Below, one piece after another: positions 42,399 to 52,062 of a stretch of 64,000 nucleotides of DNA. The stretch lies in NCBI RefSeq assembly GCF_003287275.1, contig NZ_QEVW01000009.1:412034-476033 (forward strand), read 5' to 3'. The first letter of the stretch is position 1. Each line of letters starts with the position of its first letter. Position numbers and translations under genes: made by a program. The notes under the pieces are model-generated. The model saw only the letters and a program-made list of their open reading frames with translations, had not been told where the DNA came from and made no database searches. This stretch comes from Paenibacillus taichungensis (lineage in GTDB: Bacteria > Bacillota > Bacilli > Paenibacillales > Paenibacillaceae).

Positions 42399-43730
42399 AT
42401 GTATTTACATGGTACAAGTAAAATAAATGCACAGGGACATCTGGAAATTGGCGGAGTCGATACTACCGTCCTGAAAGAACAATTTGGAACTCCCCTGTAT
42501 GTTGTGGACGAGCAATTAGTTCGTGAGCGTTGCAGAGAGTACATGGAAGCGTTCCGTGCTTCAGGCCTGGGTTTCCAAGTTGCTTATGCAAGTAAAGCAT
42601 TCTGCGTAATGGCCATGTGTGCCCTTGCTGCGGAAGAAGGACTTTCCTTAGATGTAGTATCCGATGGTGAATTGTTCACGGCACTACAAGCCGGTTTCCC
42701 GGCAGAGCGTATTCACTTCCACGGCAACAACAAAACATTGGAAGAGATCGAAATGGCGCTTGATGCAGAAATTGGCTGCTTCGTTGTAGATAACTTCAAT
42801 GAACTGCACTTGCTGCAAGCTGTAGCCGCAGACAAAAATCGCAAAGTTAACATTTTGCTGCGTGTGACGCCTGGTGTTGAAGCGCATACGCATGAATATA
42901 TTTCGACAGGACAAACGGATTCCAAATTTGGATTCGATATCGGAAACGGAACCGCATTTGAAGCCATTGAATTGGCTTCCAAACAGTCGAACTTAGTTTT
43001 ACTCGGTGTGCATTCACACATCGGTTCCCAGATCTTCGAAGTTGAAGGCTTCCAGATGGCTGTTCAACGTGTTGCTGAATTTGCAGCAGCTGTGTATGAA
43101 CGTCTTAATGTTGCTTTCAAAGTGGTTAACCTGGGTGGTGGATTCGGAATCCGTTATATCGATGGAGATACACCGCTTGAAGTTTCACAATACGTGAAAG
43201 CTATCACGGATGCGGTAAAAAATCATTTTGCTCAAATCGGCTATGCCGTGCCTGAGATCTGGGTTGAACCAGGCCGCAGCATCGTAGGTGAAGCCGGAAC
43301 AACACTCTACACGGTTGGAACAAGCAAAGATATTCCAGGGGTTCGTAAATACGTAGCTGTGGATGGTGGAATGACAGACAATCCACGTCCAGCGCTGTAT
43401 GAGTCAAAATATGAAGCTGTATTGGCAAACCGTGCAAATGAGGTAGCTCAGGAAACGGTATCTGTTGCTGGTAAATGTTGTGAGAGTGGCGATATGCTGA
43501 TCTGGGATTTGGACCTGCCTAAAGTGCAAAGTGGCGATCTGCTCGCAGTAGCCTGCACAGGTGCTTACAACTACTCCATGGCAAGCAACTATAACCGGAT
43601 TCGTCGTCCGGCAGTTGTATTTGTCAAAGACGGTCAAGGGGATGTTGTCGTACGCCGTGAGACGTATCAGGACATTATCCAGAATGATCTGGTACCTGAG
43701 CGTATTGCAAAACAGCCAGTTACCCGTTAA
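42399..43730 (+). CDS. lysA: Diaminopimelate decarboxylase
   Basis: PLP enzyme making lysine from meso-DAP. 443 residues from the ATG at 42399, with GTGAGGA 8 bases upstream. Motifs: the PLP Lys in VAYASKAFC, LRVTPGVEAHTHEYISTGQ, HSHIGSQI, NLGGGFGIRY, EPGRSIVGEAG, and the active-site Cys in KCCESGD. lysA follows spoVAF in B. subtilis too. Confidence 0.96.
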   Translation: MYLHGTSKINAQGHLEIGGVDTTVLKEQFGTPLYVVDEQLVRERCREYMEAFRASGLGFQVAYASKAFCVMAMCALAAEEGLSLDVVSDGELFTALQAGFPAERIHFHGNNKTLEEIEMALDAEIGCFVVDNFNELHLLQAVAADKNRKVNILLRVTPGVEAHTHEYISTGQTDSKFGFDIGNGTAFEAIELASKQSNLVLLGVHSHIGSQIFEVEGFQMAVQRVAEFAAAVYERLNVAFKVVNLGGGFGIRYIDGDTPLEVSQYVKAITDAVKNHFAQIGYAVPEIWVEPGRSIVGEAGTTLYTVGTSKDIPGVRKYVAVDGGMTDNPRPALYESKYEAVLANRANEVAQETVSVAGKCCESGDMLIWDLDLPKVQSGDLLAVACTGAYNYSMASNYNRIRRPAVVFVKDGQGDVVVRRETYQDIIQNDLVPERIAKQPVTR

Positions 43731-43760
43731 TTTAAGTTCAAATAGCGGAGTTCTATATGA

Positions 43761-43797
43761 AGAAGACAAAAAAGGACACTCTTTTTTGTCTTCTTTT
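43761..43797 (+). terminator. Terminator of lysA
   Basis: AGAAGACAAAAAAG (from 43761) pairs with CTTTTTTGTCTTCT around GACACT, followed by TT. Confidence 0.85.
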
Positions 43798-43840
43798 GCA
43801 TGTTTAGGGCCGGATTTTGAAAAAAATCTTGCTGATTATT

Positions 43841-43869
43841 TTGCGATCAAACCATTTTCGGTGTACACT
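43841..43869 (+). promoter_or_regulatory. Sigma-A promoter of ppiB
   Basis: TTGCGA (43841-43846), a 17-base spacer and TACACT (43864-43869), 83 bases before the ppiB start codon. Confidence 0.6.
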
Positions 43870-43952
43870 AAGAAAAGTGCTATAAAGCTTGGCCCAGGGT
43901 CATGCGTTCTGGCACCATTAACGATGGTCAATACGAAAGGAGTCATTTACAT

Positions 43953-44384
43953 ATGGCGAAACAAGCAAAAATTAAAATGGCAAACGGCGGAGAAGTTGTA
44001 ATCGATTTGTTCGATCAAGAAGCTCCAAACACAGTAGCAAACTTTGAGAAACTGGCTAACTCCGGTTTCTACAACGGTCTTGTATTCCACCGTGTTATTC
44101 CGGGCTTTGTAGCGCAAGGCGGATGTCCTAACGGTTCCGGTGCAGGCGGCCCAGGTTACACAATCAACTGTGAAATCAACCCGAACAAACATGAGCGTGG
44201 AACATTGGCTATGGCACATGCAGGCCGTAACACAGGCGGAAGTCAGTTCTACATCTGCTACCAACCGCAACCACATTTGGATGGACAACATACTGTATTT
44301 GGTAAAGTAACCAAAGGTATGGAGTTCGTAGACGCTTTCGAAGGTCGCGACAAAATGGAAACTGTTGAAGTAGTAGAAGCTTAA
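43953..44384 (+). CDS. ppiB: Peptidyl-prolyl cis-trans isomerase, cyclophilin type
   Basis: A 143-residue cytoplasmic cyclophilin that speeds proline isomerisation. The core is present: the catalytic Arg in [36 protein letters not shown], and [13 protein letters not shown]. The ATG at 43953 has GAAAGGAG about 10 bases upstream; the longer frame is an artefact. Flanked by terminators on both sides, so monocistronic. Confidence 0.95.
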   Translation: MAKQAKIKMANGGEVVIDLFDQEAPNTVANFEKLANSGFYNGLVFHRVIPGFVAQGGCPNGSGAGGPGYTINCEINPNKHERGTLAMAHAGRNTGGSQFYICYQPQPHLDGQHTVFGKVTKGMEFVDAFEGRDKMETVEVVEA

Positions 44385-44399
44385 TCAATAACTGTATGT

Positions 44400-44433
44400 A
44401 AACCGTTTCGCAATTAGCGAAGCGGTTTTTGTT
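44400..44433 (+). terminator. Terminator of ppiB
   Basis: AACCGTTTCGC pairs with GCGAAGCGGTT around AATTA, then TTTTGTTT. Confidence 0.88.
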
Positions 44434-44532
44434 TGCACTTAAGCTTATTAAAAGTTAGTATGTGACAAAAAGGAACAAAAAACAATTGATTTTTTGACGT
44501 TAAAGTGCTAACATCCAATTAATAACGCAACG

Positions 44533-44690
44533 AATCCTTCAGGGCAGGGTGTAATTCCCTACCGGCGGTGATGCAGTATGTGAGGATATCTATCCAGCAT
44601 TGATGCAAAGTCCGTGACCCGTCTGCCTGTGGCAGATGGCTGATCTGGTGTAATTCCAGAACCGACAGTATAGTCTGGATGGGAGAAGGA
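44533..44690 (+). ncRNA. FMN riboswitch (RFN element)
   Basis: All conserved parts of the RFN aptamer are visible in order: ATCCTTCAGGGCAGGGTG, CCCTACCGGCGGTGAT, AAAGTCCGTGACCCG, GATCTGGTGTAATTCCAG, ACCGACAGTATAGTCTGGAT and the closing AGAAGGA. It precedes ribD-ribE-ribBA-ribH and will reduce their expression when FMN is plentiful. The terminator that probably acts as its off-switch stands unusually far away, at 44945. Confidence 0.96.
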
Positions 44691-45053
44691 GAGGGTGCAG
44701 TCTTTAGGGGCCGCATTCCGCAGGAGTGTTGCTGTACAGTTTTTGACGAATTCATTTTCTGTGCAGGGAGAAATCCGGTTACTTCCGGCAATCTTCATAC
44801 ATATGCCACATCATAGAAGCTCTTTACCTGTAATTGAAGTTCATTAAGGTATGTGTCTGCTTTCACTTGCCTGAAATGAAGTTTTGGGCGATGTGTTGTT
44901 GGCAATGTATCAATAGTACTGCTGGTGACACATGTCTCTCATCATCCCCATCGAACGGTTTGTTCGACGGGGATTTTTTATTGGATATGGAACATGCCTC
45001 TCTGTTGGAAGGGAGGTCTATAACTTAAGATTTTAACCGTGGGGTGAACGGAC
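44691..45053 (+). promoter_or_regulatory. Long expression platform and leader of the rib operon
   Basis: This 363-base stretch between the FMN aptamer and ribD has no convincing gene. It contains short inverted repeats (for example CCGG-TTACTT-CCGG at about 44775), a terminator at 44945-44979, and the ribosome site GGGGTG at 45041-45046. The 250 bases between aptamer and terminator are longer than expected for a riboswitch platform. Confidence 0.6.
44945..44979 (+). terminator. Riboswitch terminator upstream of ribD
   Basis: TCCCCATCGAAC pairs with GTTCGACGGGGA (one mismatch) and is followed by TTTTTTATT. The likely OFF-state terminator of the FMN riboswitch. Confidence 0.85.
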
Positions 45054-46157
45054 TTGGAAATGATTAATGATGAATTTTATATGGCGCTTGCACTGGATAT
45101 GGCAGAGCGGGCACAAGGACAGACCGGAATCAATCCGGTCGTAGGTTGTGTCGTTGTAAAAGAAGGACGTATCGTGGGCCTCGGAAGTCATCTCAAACGG
45201 GGAACGGGTCATGCAGAGGTTCATGCACTCAACATGGCGGGCAGTGATGCCGAAGGCAGTACAGTGTATGTTACGCTCGAACCCTGTAGTCATTATGGCA
45301 AGACTCCACCATGCAGTGAACGTCTCATTCATGAGAAAGTGAAACGTGTGGTCGTCTGCTGCGAAGATCCGAATCCGCAAGTCTCCGGCAGAGGGATCAG
45401 CATGCTGCGTCAACAAGGGATCGAAGTTGAAGTTGGCGTGCTTCGTGAGCGCGGAAGACGGATGAACGAGAAATTCATCAAATACATTACAACAGGTCTC
45501 CCCTTTGTAACTTTGAAGACGGCCTCTACTCTGGATGGCAAAATCGCTACGCGTAGCGGTGACAGCAAATGGATCTCTAACGAGTCAGCTCGCGAGATTG
45601 TACACGCGCTTCGTCATCGCCATCAAGGCATTATGGTTGGTGTGGAAACGGTCATTGCAGACAACCCCGAACTCACGACTCGTTTGCAAGTGGAAGGGAT
45701 CAGCCCGGTACGAATTGTGGTCGATTCCAAGCTACGTCTGCCTGTAGGAGCCAAAATGGTCAAGGATGGCCTTGCACCAACTTGGGTGCTTACAACGGAT
45801 GAGGCGAGCTCTGAGGCGGCCGAGCGGCTGGAAGCCTATGGGGTGGAGATTATACGTTGTGGTCCAGGACCACGAGTTGATCTGTTGAGTGCACTCAGCA
45901 AGCTCGGTGAGCGTGAGATTGGTTCAATTCTGCTGGAAGGCGGGGGCACACTGAATGGTGCCATGCTGGAAGCACGGTTGGTAGATCGACTGCTCATGTT
46001 CATTGCTCCGAAAATCGTCGGAGGATATGAAACACCAGGCAGTTTCCGCTTCGAGGGTGTAGAGCGCATGAGTCAAGCGATTCAATTGCATCAGCTGGAA
46101 ATTGAGCAAGTTGGAGATAATATTAGTATTGGCGGAATTCCGGTTTGGCCAGAATAA
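45054..46157 (+). CDS. ribD: Bifunctional riboflavin deaminase/reductase RibD
   Basis: Second and third steps of riboflavin synthesis from GTP. 367 residues. The N-terminal deaminase domain has the zinc ligands HAEVHAL and PCSHYGKTPPCSE; the C-terminal reductase domain has TLKTASTLDGKIATRSGDSKWI and GPGPRVDLLSAL, GSILLEGGGTLNGA. The TTG at 45054 is 7 bases from GGGGTG; the ATG at 45060 is the alternative. First gene of the FMN-regulated operon. Confidence 0.95.
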   Translation: MEMINDEFYMALALDMAERAQGQTGINPVVGCVVVKEGRIVGLGSHLKRGTGHAEVHALNMAGSDAEGSTVYVTLEPCSHYGKTPPCSERLIHEKVKRVVVCCEDPNPQVSGRGISMLRQQGIEVEVGVLRERGRRMNEKFIKYITTGLPFVTLKTASTLDGKIATRSGDSKWISNESAREIVHALRHRHQGIMVGVETVIADNPELTTRLQVEGISPVRIVVDSKLRLPVGAKMVKDGLAPTWVLTTDEASSEAAERLEAYGVEIIRCGPGPRVDLLSALSKLGEREIGSILLEGGGTLNGAMLEARLVDRLLMFIAPKIVGGYETPGSFRFEGVERMSQAIQLHQLEIEQVGDNISIGGIPVWPE

Positions 46158-46197
46158 ATGAATTAACGATAAAGAAATAAATAAAGGAGGCGGTAGC

Positions 46198-46866
46198 ATG
46201 TTTACCGGTTTGGTGGAAGAAGTTGGTCAGATCCGGCGCATAGGTCGGAAAGGCGAAGCGATGGTCCTGAATATCGGAGCTTCCGCCATTATGAACGACC
46301 TGAAGATTGGCGATAGTGTAGCTGTAAACGGGGTATGCTTAACTGCGACAACCCTGGAGGGTGGCGGGTTTACTGCCGATGTAATGCCAGAGACATATCG
46401 ACATACCAATCTTAGTCAGTTGCAATCCGGCAGCAAAGTTAATCTGGAGCGAGCCATGCTGTCAGGTGGTCGTTTTGGCGGGCATATCGTTCAAGGCCAT
46501 GTCGATGGTACTGGGGTGATTGGCAGCATTACACGTGACCAGAATGCAATTGTTTTCGAGATCAAACCTGATGATTCGCAGCTGTTCAAATATCTGATAC
46601 CCAAAGGATCAGTAACCCTGGATGGAATTAGTCTGACTGTTGTGCATACTTCACAGACCGCATTCACTGTATCCATTATTCCCCACACTATTGGTGAGAC
46701 CGTATTAAATGTGAAAAAGACGGGTGATACCATCAATATTGAGTGTGATATTTTGGGCAAATACGTGGATCATCTGTTGCACTATGGTAAGGGACATCAG
46801 GAGACAGGTGCGGGCAAGCCGCGAAGTATCAGTGAGGATTTCCTCGCTAATCACGGATTTGCTTAA
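46198..46866 (+). CDS. ribE: Riboflavin synthase alpha chain
   Basis: Dismutates two 6,7-dimethyl-8-ribityllumazines to riboflavin. 222 residues made of two lumazine-binding beta-barrel repeats (MFTGLVEEVGQI...AVNGVCLTAT and GGHIVQGHVDGTG...TLDGISLTVV). AAAGGAGGCGG precedes the ATG. Third enzyme function in the rib operon. Confidence 0.95.
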   Translation: MFTGLVEEVGQIRRIGRKGEAMVLNIGASAIMNDLKIGDSVAVNGVCLTATTLEGGGFTADVMPETYRHTNLSQLQSGSKVNLERAMLSGGRFGGHIVQGHVDGTGVIGSITRDQNAIVFEIKPDDSQLFKYLIPKGSVTLDGISLTVVHTSQTAFTVSIIPHTIGETVLNVKKTGDTINIECDILGKYVDHLLHYGKGHQETGAGKPRSISEDFLANHGFA

Positions 46867-46923
46867 CAAATCATAATTAATTAACTACAAATATAAATTG
46901 AAATGGAAACTGGAGGGTGACCT

Positions 46924-48162
46924 ATGTCAGAGAAATCCATTCTGAATTCTATTGAGGAAGCCATCTACGATCTCATGCAGGGTAAACCGGTCATTGTGGT
47001 GGATGATGAGGATCGGGAGAATGAAGGCGATTTTATCGCTTTGGCGGAAAAGGCTACACCTGAAGTGATCAATTTCATGATTACCGAAGGCAGAGGTCTG
47101 GTGTGTGTTCCCATTACGCAGCAACGTGCCGATGAACTCAACCTGAAACCTATGGTTCAGCAAAATACGGACTTTCATGGGACGGCCTTTACCGTCTCTG
47201 TAGATCATAAAGATACCACAACGGGCATCTCGGCTCATGAACGCTCCATTACAGTTAAGGGTCTAATCGACCCCGAAGCGAAAAGCGGAGATTTCCGCAA
47301 GCCGGGCCACATGTTCCCACTTATCGCCAAAGATGGCGGTGTACTACGACGCGCGGGCCACACGGAAGCGGCTGTGGATCTCGCCATTATGTGCGGTTCC
47401 TATCCCGCAGGTGTAATCTGTGAAGTGATCAAGGAAGATGGCACGATGGCCAGACTTCCGGATCTGCAGGAGATCGCTCGCAAACATGATCTAAAGTTGA
47501 TCAGCATTCAGGATATGATTCGGTACCGGAATGAGAAGGAGCAGTTGGTTCAACGCGAAGTAGCTGTACGCATGCCAACGGACTTTGGTGAATTCCAGGC
47601 GGTGGCATACACCAATGCGGTGGACAACAAGGAGCATGTCGCTTTGGTTAAAGGTGAAATTGATGGATCGAAACCTGTATTGGTGCGCGTACACTCCGAA
47701 TGTCTCACGGGGGATGTATTCCATTCTCATCGATGCGACTGTGGTCCACAATTCGATGCGGCCCTGAAACAGATCCATGACGAAGGCAATGGCGTCCTGC
47801 TCTATATGAGACAAGAAGGACGAGGCATTGGACTGATCAACAAGCTCAAAGCCTACAAACTGCAAGAGGAAGGTCTGGACACCGTGGATGCCAATCTGAA
47901 GCTTGGATTTGCAGCCGATCTTCGTGATTACGGCATCGGTGCCCAAATCCTCAAGGATCTAGGCGTTCGCCAAATTCGGTTGTTAACCAACAATCCACGC
48001 AAAATTAAAGGGCTTGAAGGGTATGGACTTGAAGTGGTGGAACGAGTTGCCATTCAGATGGAAGAGAACGAGGATAATACGGTCTACTTGCACACGAAGC
48101 AGGCGAAGCTCGGTCATATGCTGAATTTCGATGATATCGAACAGAATGAAGAAAAAAACTGA
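46924..48162 (+). CDS. ribBA: Bifunctional DHBP synthase/GTP cyclohydrolase II
   Basis: 412 residues. The N-terminal RibB half ([31 protein letters not shown]) makes the four-carbon unit. The C-terminal RibA half has the zinc site [15 protein letters not shown] and [28 protein letters not shown] precedes the ATG. Both precursors of the pathway are produced here. Confidence 0.96.
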   Translation: MSEKSILNSIEEAIYDLMQGKPVIVVDDEDRENEGDFIALAEKATPEVINFMITEGRGLVCVPITQQRADELNLKPMVQQNTDFHGTAFTVSVDHKDTTTGISAHERSITVKGLIDPEAKSGDFRKPGHMFPLIAKDGGVLRRAGHTEAAVDLAIMCGSYPAGVICEVIKEDGTMARLPDLQEIARKHDLKLISIQDMIRYRNEKEQLVQREVAVRMPTDFGEFQAVAYTNAVDNKEHVALVKGEIDGSKPVLVRVHSECLTGDVFHSHRCDCGPQFDAALKQIHDEGNGVLLYMRQEGRGIGLINKLKAYKLQEEGLDTVDANLKLGFAADLRDYGIGAQILKDLGVRQIRLLTNNPRKIKGLEGYGLEVVERVAIQMEENEDNTVYLHTKQAKLGHMLNFDDIEQNEEKN

Positions 48163-48248
48163 GTAGCTTTTCTGAGGTTAAAAAGGGTGAACTAGTTTCC
48201 AAAGATCAGCTGCGTACATCATATAATACAATTAGGGAGATGACTTGA

Positions 48249-48716
48249 ATGCCACACTTTTTTGAAGGACATTTGGTATCAGAAGGATTAAAATATGGAG
48301 TGGTCGTAGGACGTTTTAACGAGTTCATTACAAGCAAATTGCTCAGCGGAGCACTGGATGCGTTCAAACGCCACGGTGTACAAGATGATGAAGTGGATGT
48401 AGCGTGGGTTCCAGGAGCCTTTGAAATCCCGTTGATTGCACAAAAAATGGCTGAAAGTGGCAAATACGATGCAGTCATTACGTTGGGGACGGTTATCCGC
48501 GGTTCAACAACACATTATGATTATGTGTGCAATGAGATGGCTAAGGGTGTAGCCGCAATTAACCTGAAAACAGGTGTACCTACAATCTTCGGCCTGGTTA
48601 CAACAGAGAATATTGAACAGGCCATTGAGCGTGCTGGAACTAAGGCAGGAAACAAAGGCTGGGATTCAGCTACTGCCGCAATTGAAATGGCAAACTTGAC
48701 GAAACAGCTAAAATAG
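48249..48716 (+). CDS. ribH: 6,7-dimethyl-8-ribityllumazine synthase
   Basis: A 155-residue lumazine synthase. Signature stretches: [48 protein letters not shown], and [41 protein letters not shown] precedes the ATG. Last gene of the rib operon; the enzyme usually forms a 60-subunit capsid in Bacillus. Confidence 0.96.
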   Translation: MPHFFEGHLVSEGLKYGVVVGRFNEFITSKLLSGALDAFKRHGVQDDEVDVAWVPGAFEIPLIAQKMAESGKYDAVITLGTVIRGSTTHYDYVCNEMAKGVAAINLKTGVPTIFGLVTTENIEQAIERAGTKAGNKGWDSATAAIEMANLTKQLK

Positions 48717-48818
48717 TGCTTATTTAATATAGTGCCCTGCTCTGCGCAGACGAAAACGGGAGACCGGATTCGGCGGCTTAGCGGGGGTTTTTATTTTTCT
48801 GGCGGGAGGATTCGTCTA

Positions 48819-49619
48819 GTGACGGTAGTTACATACAAACTGGAGACTTTTGAAGGGCCTTTGGATCTGCTGCTTCATCTGATCGATAAGGCAGAGATTC
48901 ATATCCAGGATATTCCCATCAGCGATATTACCGATCAATATATGGCGTATCTGCATTCGATGCAGGAGCTGGAGCTGGATATTACGAGTGAATTTCTGGT
49001 AATGGCGGCAACACTTCTGTCGATAAAGAGCAAACTATTACTGCCCAAACCACCGGTAATCGAGGACTTTGAGGATTATGCATATATGGAAGATGAAGAT
49101 TATGATCCACGTGCAGAACTGATTGCGCGTCTGATTGAATATCGCAAATACAAGGGGATTGCGCGTCACTTGCACGAACGGGAGTGGGAACGCAGCCTTA
49201 TTTTCTCCAAAGAGCCCGAAGATTTGCGGCCGTATATGCCTGTAGAAGCACAATCGAATCCGGTCGAGGGTTTGCATACCTCGGATCTGATTGCGGCCTT
49301 CCAGAAGGCGCTGCGCAAGGCAGAGAAGCGGACAACCGTAACTCGGATCCAGCGGGATGAAATCTCGGTTAAGGATCGTATTCGCGATGTTATCGGCGCG
49401 TTGGAAAGTATGGGACCGGGAGGCAGGCTGTTATTCTCCAAGTTGCTGGATAACCAAATTTATCGGCACGAGATTGTCGTAACTTTTCTGGCGGTGCTGG
49501 AGCTGATGAAGATGAAGCAGATTGTCTGTTATCAGGAGCGGATGTTTGAGGATATCGTTATGGAGTGGAGAGGGGAAACAAAGAATCATGGATTTTCCGA
49601 AATTGAAATCGATTATTGA
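48819..49619 (+). CDS. scpA: Segregation and condensation protein A
   Basis: Kleisin subunit of the SMC-ScpAB condensin. 266 residues from the GTG at 48819, with GGGAGGA 8 bases upstream; the open frame before it is rejected. Typical N-terminus TYKLETFEGPLDLLLHLIDK, the LSIKSKLLLPKP stretch and the C-terminal winged helix (VVTFLAVLELMKMKQI). It overlaps scpB by 32 bases. Confidence 0.95.
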   Translation: MTVVTYKLETFEGPLDLLLHLIDKAEIHIQDIPISDITDQYMAYLHSMQELELDITSEFLVMAATLLSIKSKLLLPKPPVIEDFEDYAYMEDEDYDPRAELIARLIEYRKYKGIARHLHEREWERSLIFSKEPEDLRPYMPVEAQSNPVEGLHTSDLIAAFQKALRKAEKRTTVTRIQRDEISVKDRIRDVIGALESMGPGGRLLFSKLLDNQIYRHEIVVTFLAVLELMKMKQIVCYQERMFEDIVMEWRGETKNHGFSEIEIDY

Positions 49620-50247
49620 AGGCCTGCTGTTTTTGTCCGGAGAAGAAGGTCTGAGCATCAAACAAATCGCCGAGATCGTGGATCAGCGAACCGAACTGGT
49701 ATCGGATGCGATTGAGGAAATGGTCGCTGAATTTGCCAAGCAGGGACGAGGCGTACAAATTCTTAAAATTGCAGGGGTAGTCCAACTCGGTACTTTGCCG
49801 GAACATGCGGCCTATTTTGAGAAATTGGCTTATTCACCTGCACGTACCTCTTTATCCCAGGCTGCGTTGGAGACGCTTGCTATTGTGGCGTATCGTCAGC
49901 CTATCACGCGGGTGGAGATTGAGGAGATCCGTGGCGTGAAATCCGAACGTGCCATCCATACACTGGTGAACAAGGATCTCATTCAGGAAGTGGGACGGGC
50001 TGAGGCCATCGGACGCCCAATTCTATATGGCACTACCAAATCTTTTCTGGATTACTTTGGTTTGGCTTCACTCAAAGATCTGCCTGAGCCAGGGTTGTTT
50101 GAAGATTCCGAGAACCTGGAGGAAGAGACACAGCTGCTTTTTGAAAAATTGGATGTGCAGCATGTGGATCTCGACTTGGATAGTACTCTCGAAAATGATG
50201 CAAATGCAAACGAAATTAATAACGAAGATGATCCTTTGAATTCATAA
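49588..50247 (+). CDS. scpB: Segregation and condensation protein B
   Basis: Dimeric winged-helix partner of ScpA. 219 residues from the ATG at 49588 (AGGGGAA upstream). Typical IIEGLLFLSGEEGLS, LSQAALETLAIVAYRQPITRVEIEEIRGVKS and GRPILYGTTKSFLDYFGL, then an acidic tail. Coupled to scpA by overlap and closed by a terminator. Confidence 0.95.
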   Translation: MDFPKLKSIIEGLLFLSGEEGLSIKQIAEIVDQRTELVSDAIEEMVAEFAKQGRGVQILKIAGVVQLGTLPEHAAYFEKLAYSPARTSLSQAALETLAIVAYRQPITRVEIEEIRGVKSERAIHTLVNKDLIQEVGRAEAIGRPILYGTTKSFLDYFGLASLKDLPEPGLFEDSENLEEETQLLFEKLDVQHVDLDLDSTLENDANANEINNEDDPLNS

Positions 50248-50269
50248 CTTTGCAGTCTGGATTTATCCA

Positions 50270-50302
50270 AAACCGGTGCCCTTTCGGGGTACCGGTTTTT
50301 TG
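50270..50302 (+). terminator. Terminator of scpAB
   Basis: AAAACCGGTGCCC pairs with GGGGTACCGGTTTT around TTTC, followed by TT. Confidence 0.9.
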
Positions 50303-50433
50303 GCGTGGTATGTGAAAAGGATTGCAGGTAGCGTTCGAAGATTAAATGGAATTTTCAGGTCAGACGTGAATTTTTTCCTATACAGAGTGTCATACTAGAC
50401 GAGAAAAGAATTGAGGGCTTGGAGGTAAGGCCT

Positions 50434-51165
50434 GTGTGGATTTGGCTTGGAGGAATCGGCTTGTTGATCGCACTGCTTCTTGTCGCAGTCCTCATCTCGT
50501 ATGTTCATGTGCATTTTACATTCAAGAAACACAATCACGATGATTATGCCAAGATTACGGTTCGTCTGCTATATGGCATTGTTCGTATTAACTATGAAAT
50601 TCCTAGTATTGTCTTTCGGAATATGAAGGAAGGTTTTCTAGTGAAGACGGAGCAGCGAATGAGTCATTCAAGGGGAGAAGCCCAGAGCAGCGAACGTGTT
50701 AACAAACGTAAAGTAAAAAAATGGGCTAAGGATGTAAAGATCATGCTCAGGGCAACGGAAGCATTAAAGCTCTGGATCAAGCAAACGCTCACTCGTGTAC
50801 ATATGACTCATTGGTCCTGGTCCACTCGTATTGGCGTCGGCGATGCAGCATATACGGCTGTTCTCATAGGTTGGGTGTGGAGTATCAAGTCGATCATCAT
50901 TGGATACCTCTCTTATCAAATCCGTTTTGAACAAACGCCAAAGTTACAAGTTGTGCCTGTGTGGGAAGACGAAATGGAGTTTCAAACCGAGCTGGATTGG
51001 AAGCTAAAGATCCGGATTACAGCAGTCATGATCGCAGGACTTACATTGTTAACCCGAGTGCTTCAAGTAGAGGGAGGATGGCGGATGTGGTTCAGACTCT
51101 TAAAAGAACAACGGCGCAGACGCAAGCTGAAGCTCAAGAAACAACACAGTAAATCGCAGATATAA
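50434..51165 (+). CDS. DUF2953 (YtfI-like) membrane protein
   Basis: 243 residues from the GTG at 50434, with GGAGGT 7 bases upstream. An N-terminal transmembrane helix (IGLLIALLLVAVLISYVHVHF), a soluble stretch, a second hydrophobic part near 130-170 (TRIGVGDAAYTAVLIGWVWSIKSI) and a very basic tail fit DUF2953. In B. subtilis ytfI is found with ytfJ, and here the ytfJ homologue is the next gene. Function unknown, possibly sporulation. Confidence 0.85.
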   Translation: MWIWLGGIGLLIALLLVAVLISYVHVHFTFKKHNHDDYAKITVRLLYGIVRINYEIPSIVFRNMKEGFLVKTEQRMSHSRGEAQSSERVNKRKVKKWAKDVKIMLRATEALKLWIKQTLTRVHMTHWSWSTRIGVGDAAYTAVLIGWVWSIKSIIIGYLSYQIRFEQTPKLQVVPVWEDEMEFQTELDWKLKIRITAVMIAGLTLLTRVLQVEGGWRMWFRLLKEQRRRRKLKLKKQHSKSQI

Positions 51166-51435
51166 GTATATGTATATAGACTTCATGAAGATGACTGCGG
51201 GTGGCGGGTGGAACGGAACTATTCTCCTTGGCTAGATCATTTCGTTAGTTCTGAAGTAATCGATTATGCTAAAATTCCTCAAAGTTTAATTGCAACAGCC
51301 GGGTTATATTTTGCCAAGTCAGTGGTTTGAAATATTGAGGTTTAGTTAAATGGCTGGCTTACATAAGTCCCTTCATGTTTGGGGATGATATGGTTAGATC
51401 AAACCTAGCTTAAATTGAAACTGGAGGGAATTTAA

Positions 51436-51930
51436 ATGTCAGATCATCCAATTCAAGGCTTAATGGAAACCGCAATGGAAAATATCAAGGCCATGGTGGA
51501 TGTCAATACAATCGTGGGCGATGCGGTTGAAACACCAGATGGTACCGTGATTTTGCCGATCAGTAAAGTGGGATTCGGATTCGCTGCGGGTGGCAGTGAT
51601 TTTCATGTAAATGATGGAAGCAGCAAAGGTGGAAGCGGCGGTAGCAGCGGAAACAGTACTACTGAACATTCCAGCTCCGCATCGGTTGCCTCACCATTTG
51701 GCGGAGGAAGCGGGGGCGGCGTATCCATTCGTCCAATCGCATTCCTGGTAGTTGGCAAACAGGGCGTTCATATCGTGCCGCTTGACAACTCCACGCATCT
51801 GTTCGAGAAATTGATCGATTCCACACCGTATGTGATGGACAGAATCCAGGATATGTTCCGCAATCGTAATACAGCCCAACCGGCAGAGTCCGGCATTCCT
51901 GTCACACCCAATCCTTCTACGTACAGCTAA
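51436..51930 (+). CDS. ytfJ: GerW-family sporulation protein YtfJ
   Basis: 164 residues. N-terminal core: MDVNTIVGDAVETPDGTVILPISKVGFGFAAGG. A Gly/Ser-rich linker of about 40 residues follows, then SIRPIAFLVVGKQGVHIVPL. This is the conserved GerW pattern; B. subtilis YtfJ is made in the forespore and affects germination. AACTGGAGGG precedes the ATG. The 270 bases upstream show nothing clear beyond the ribosome site. A terminator follows. Confidence 0.93.
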   Translation: MSDHPIQGLMETAMENIKAMVDVNTIVGDAVETPDGTVILPISKVGFGFAAGGSDFHVNDGSSKGGSGGSSGNSTTEHSSSASVASPFGGGSGGGVSIRPIAFLVVGKQGVHIVPLDNSTHLFEKLIDSTPYVMDRIQDMFRNRNTAQPAESGIPVTPNPSTYS

Positions 51931-51942
51931 AATGATTCGGTT

Positions 51943-51978
51943 AAAATCCCTTCCGCAGCGCATGCGAGAGGGATTTTT
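51943..51978 (+). terminator. Terminator of ytfJ
   Basis: AAAATCCCT pairs with AGGGATTTT, with an inner CGCA/TGCG pairing, followed by T. Confidence 0.85.
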
Positions 51979-51999
51979 GCTGTTTTGTAACACTGGGAC

Positions 52000-52026
52000 A
52001 TACTTCGGGTTGTCCTGTCATAAGCT
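52000..52026 (+). promoter_or_regulatory. Possible sigma-E promoter of dacB-spmA-spmB
   Basis: ATACTT (52000-52005), a 13-base spacer and CATAAGCT (52019-52026) resemble the sigma-E pattern ATAnnT with CATAnnnT. dacB-spmA-spmB is known to be sigma-E dependent in B. subtilis. It lies 37 bases before the dacB start. Confidence 0.5.
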
Positions 52027-52062
52027 AGTACAAGATTCCAAGTGACCCGGAGGAATGAATCG

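Noticed and set aside
44834..45028. 64-residue ORF in the rib leader
   Set aside because: No ribosome site, and it runs through the riboswitch terminator; composition looks random.
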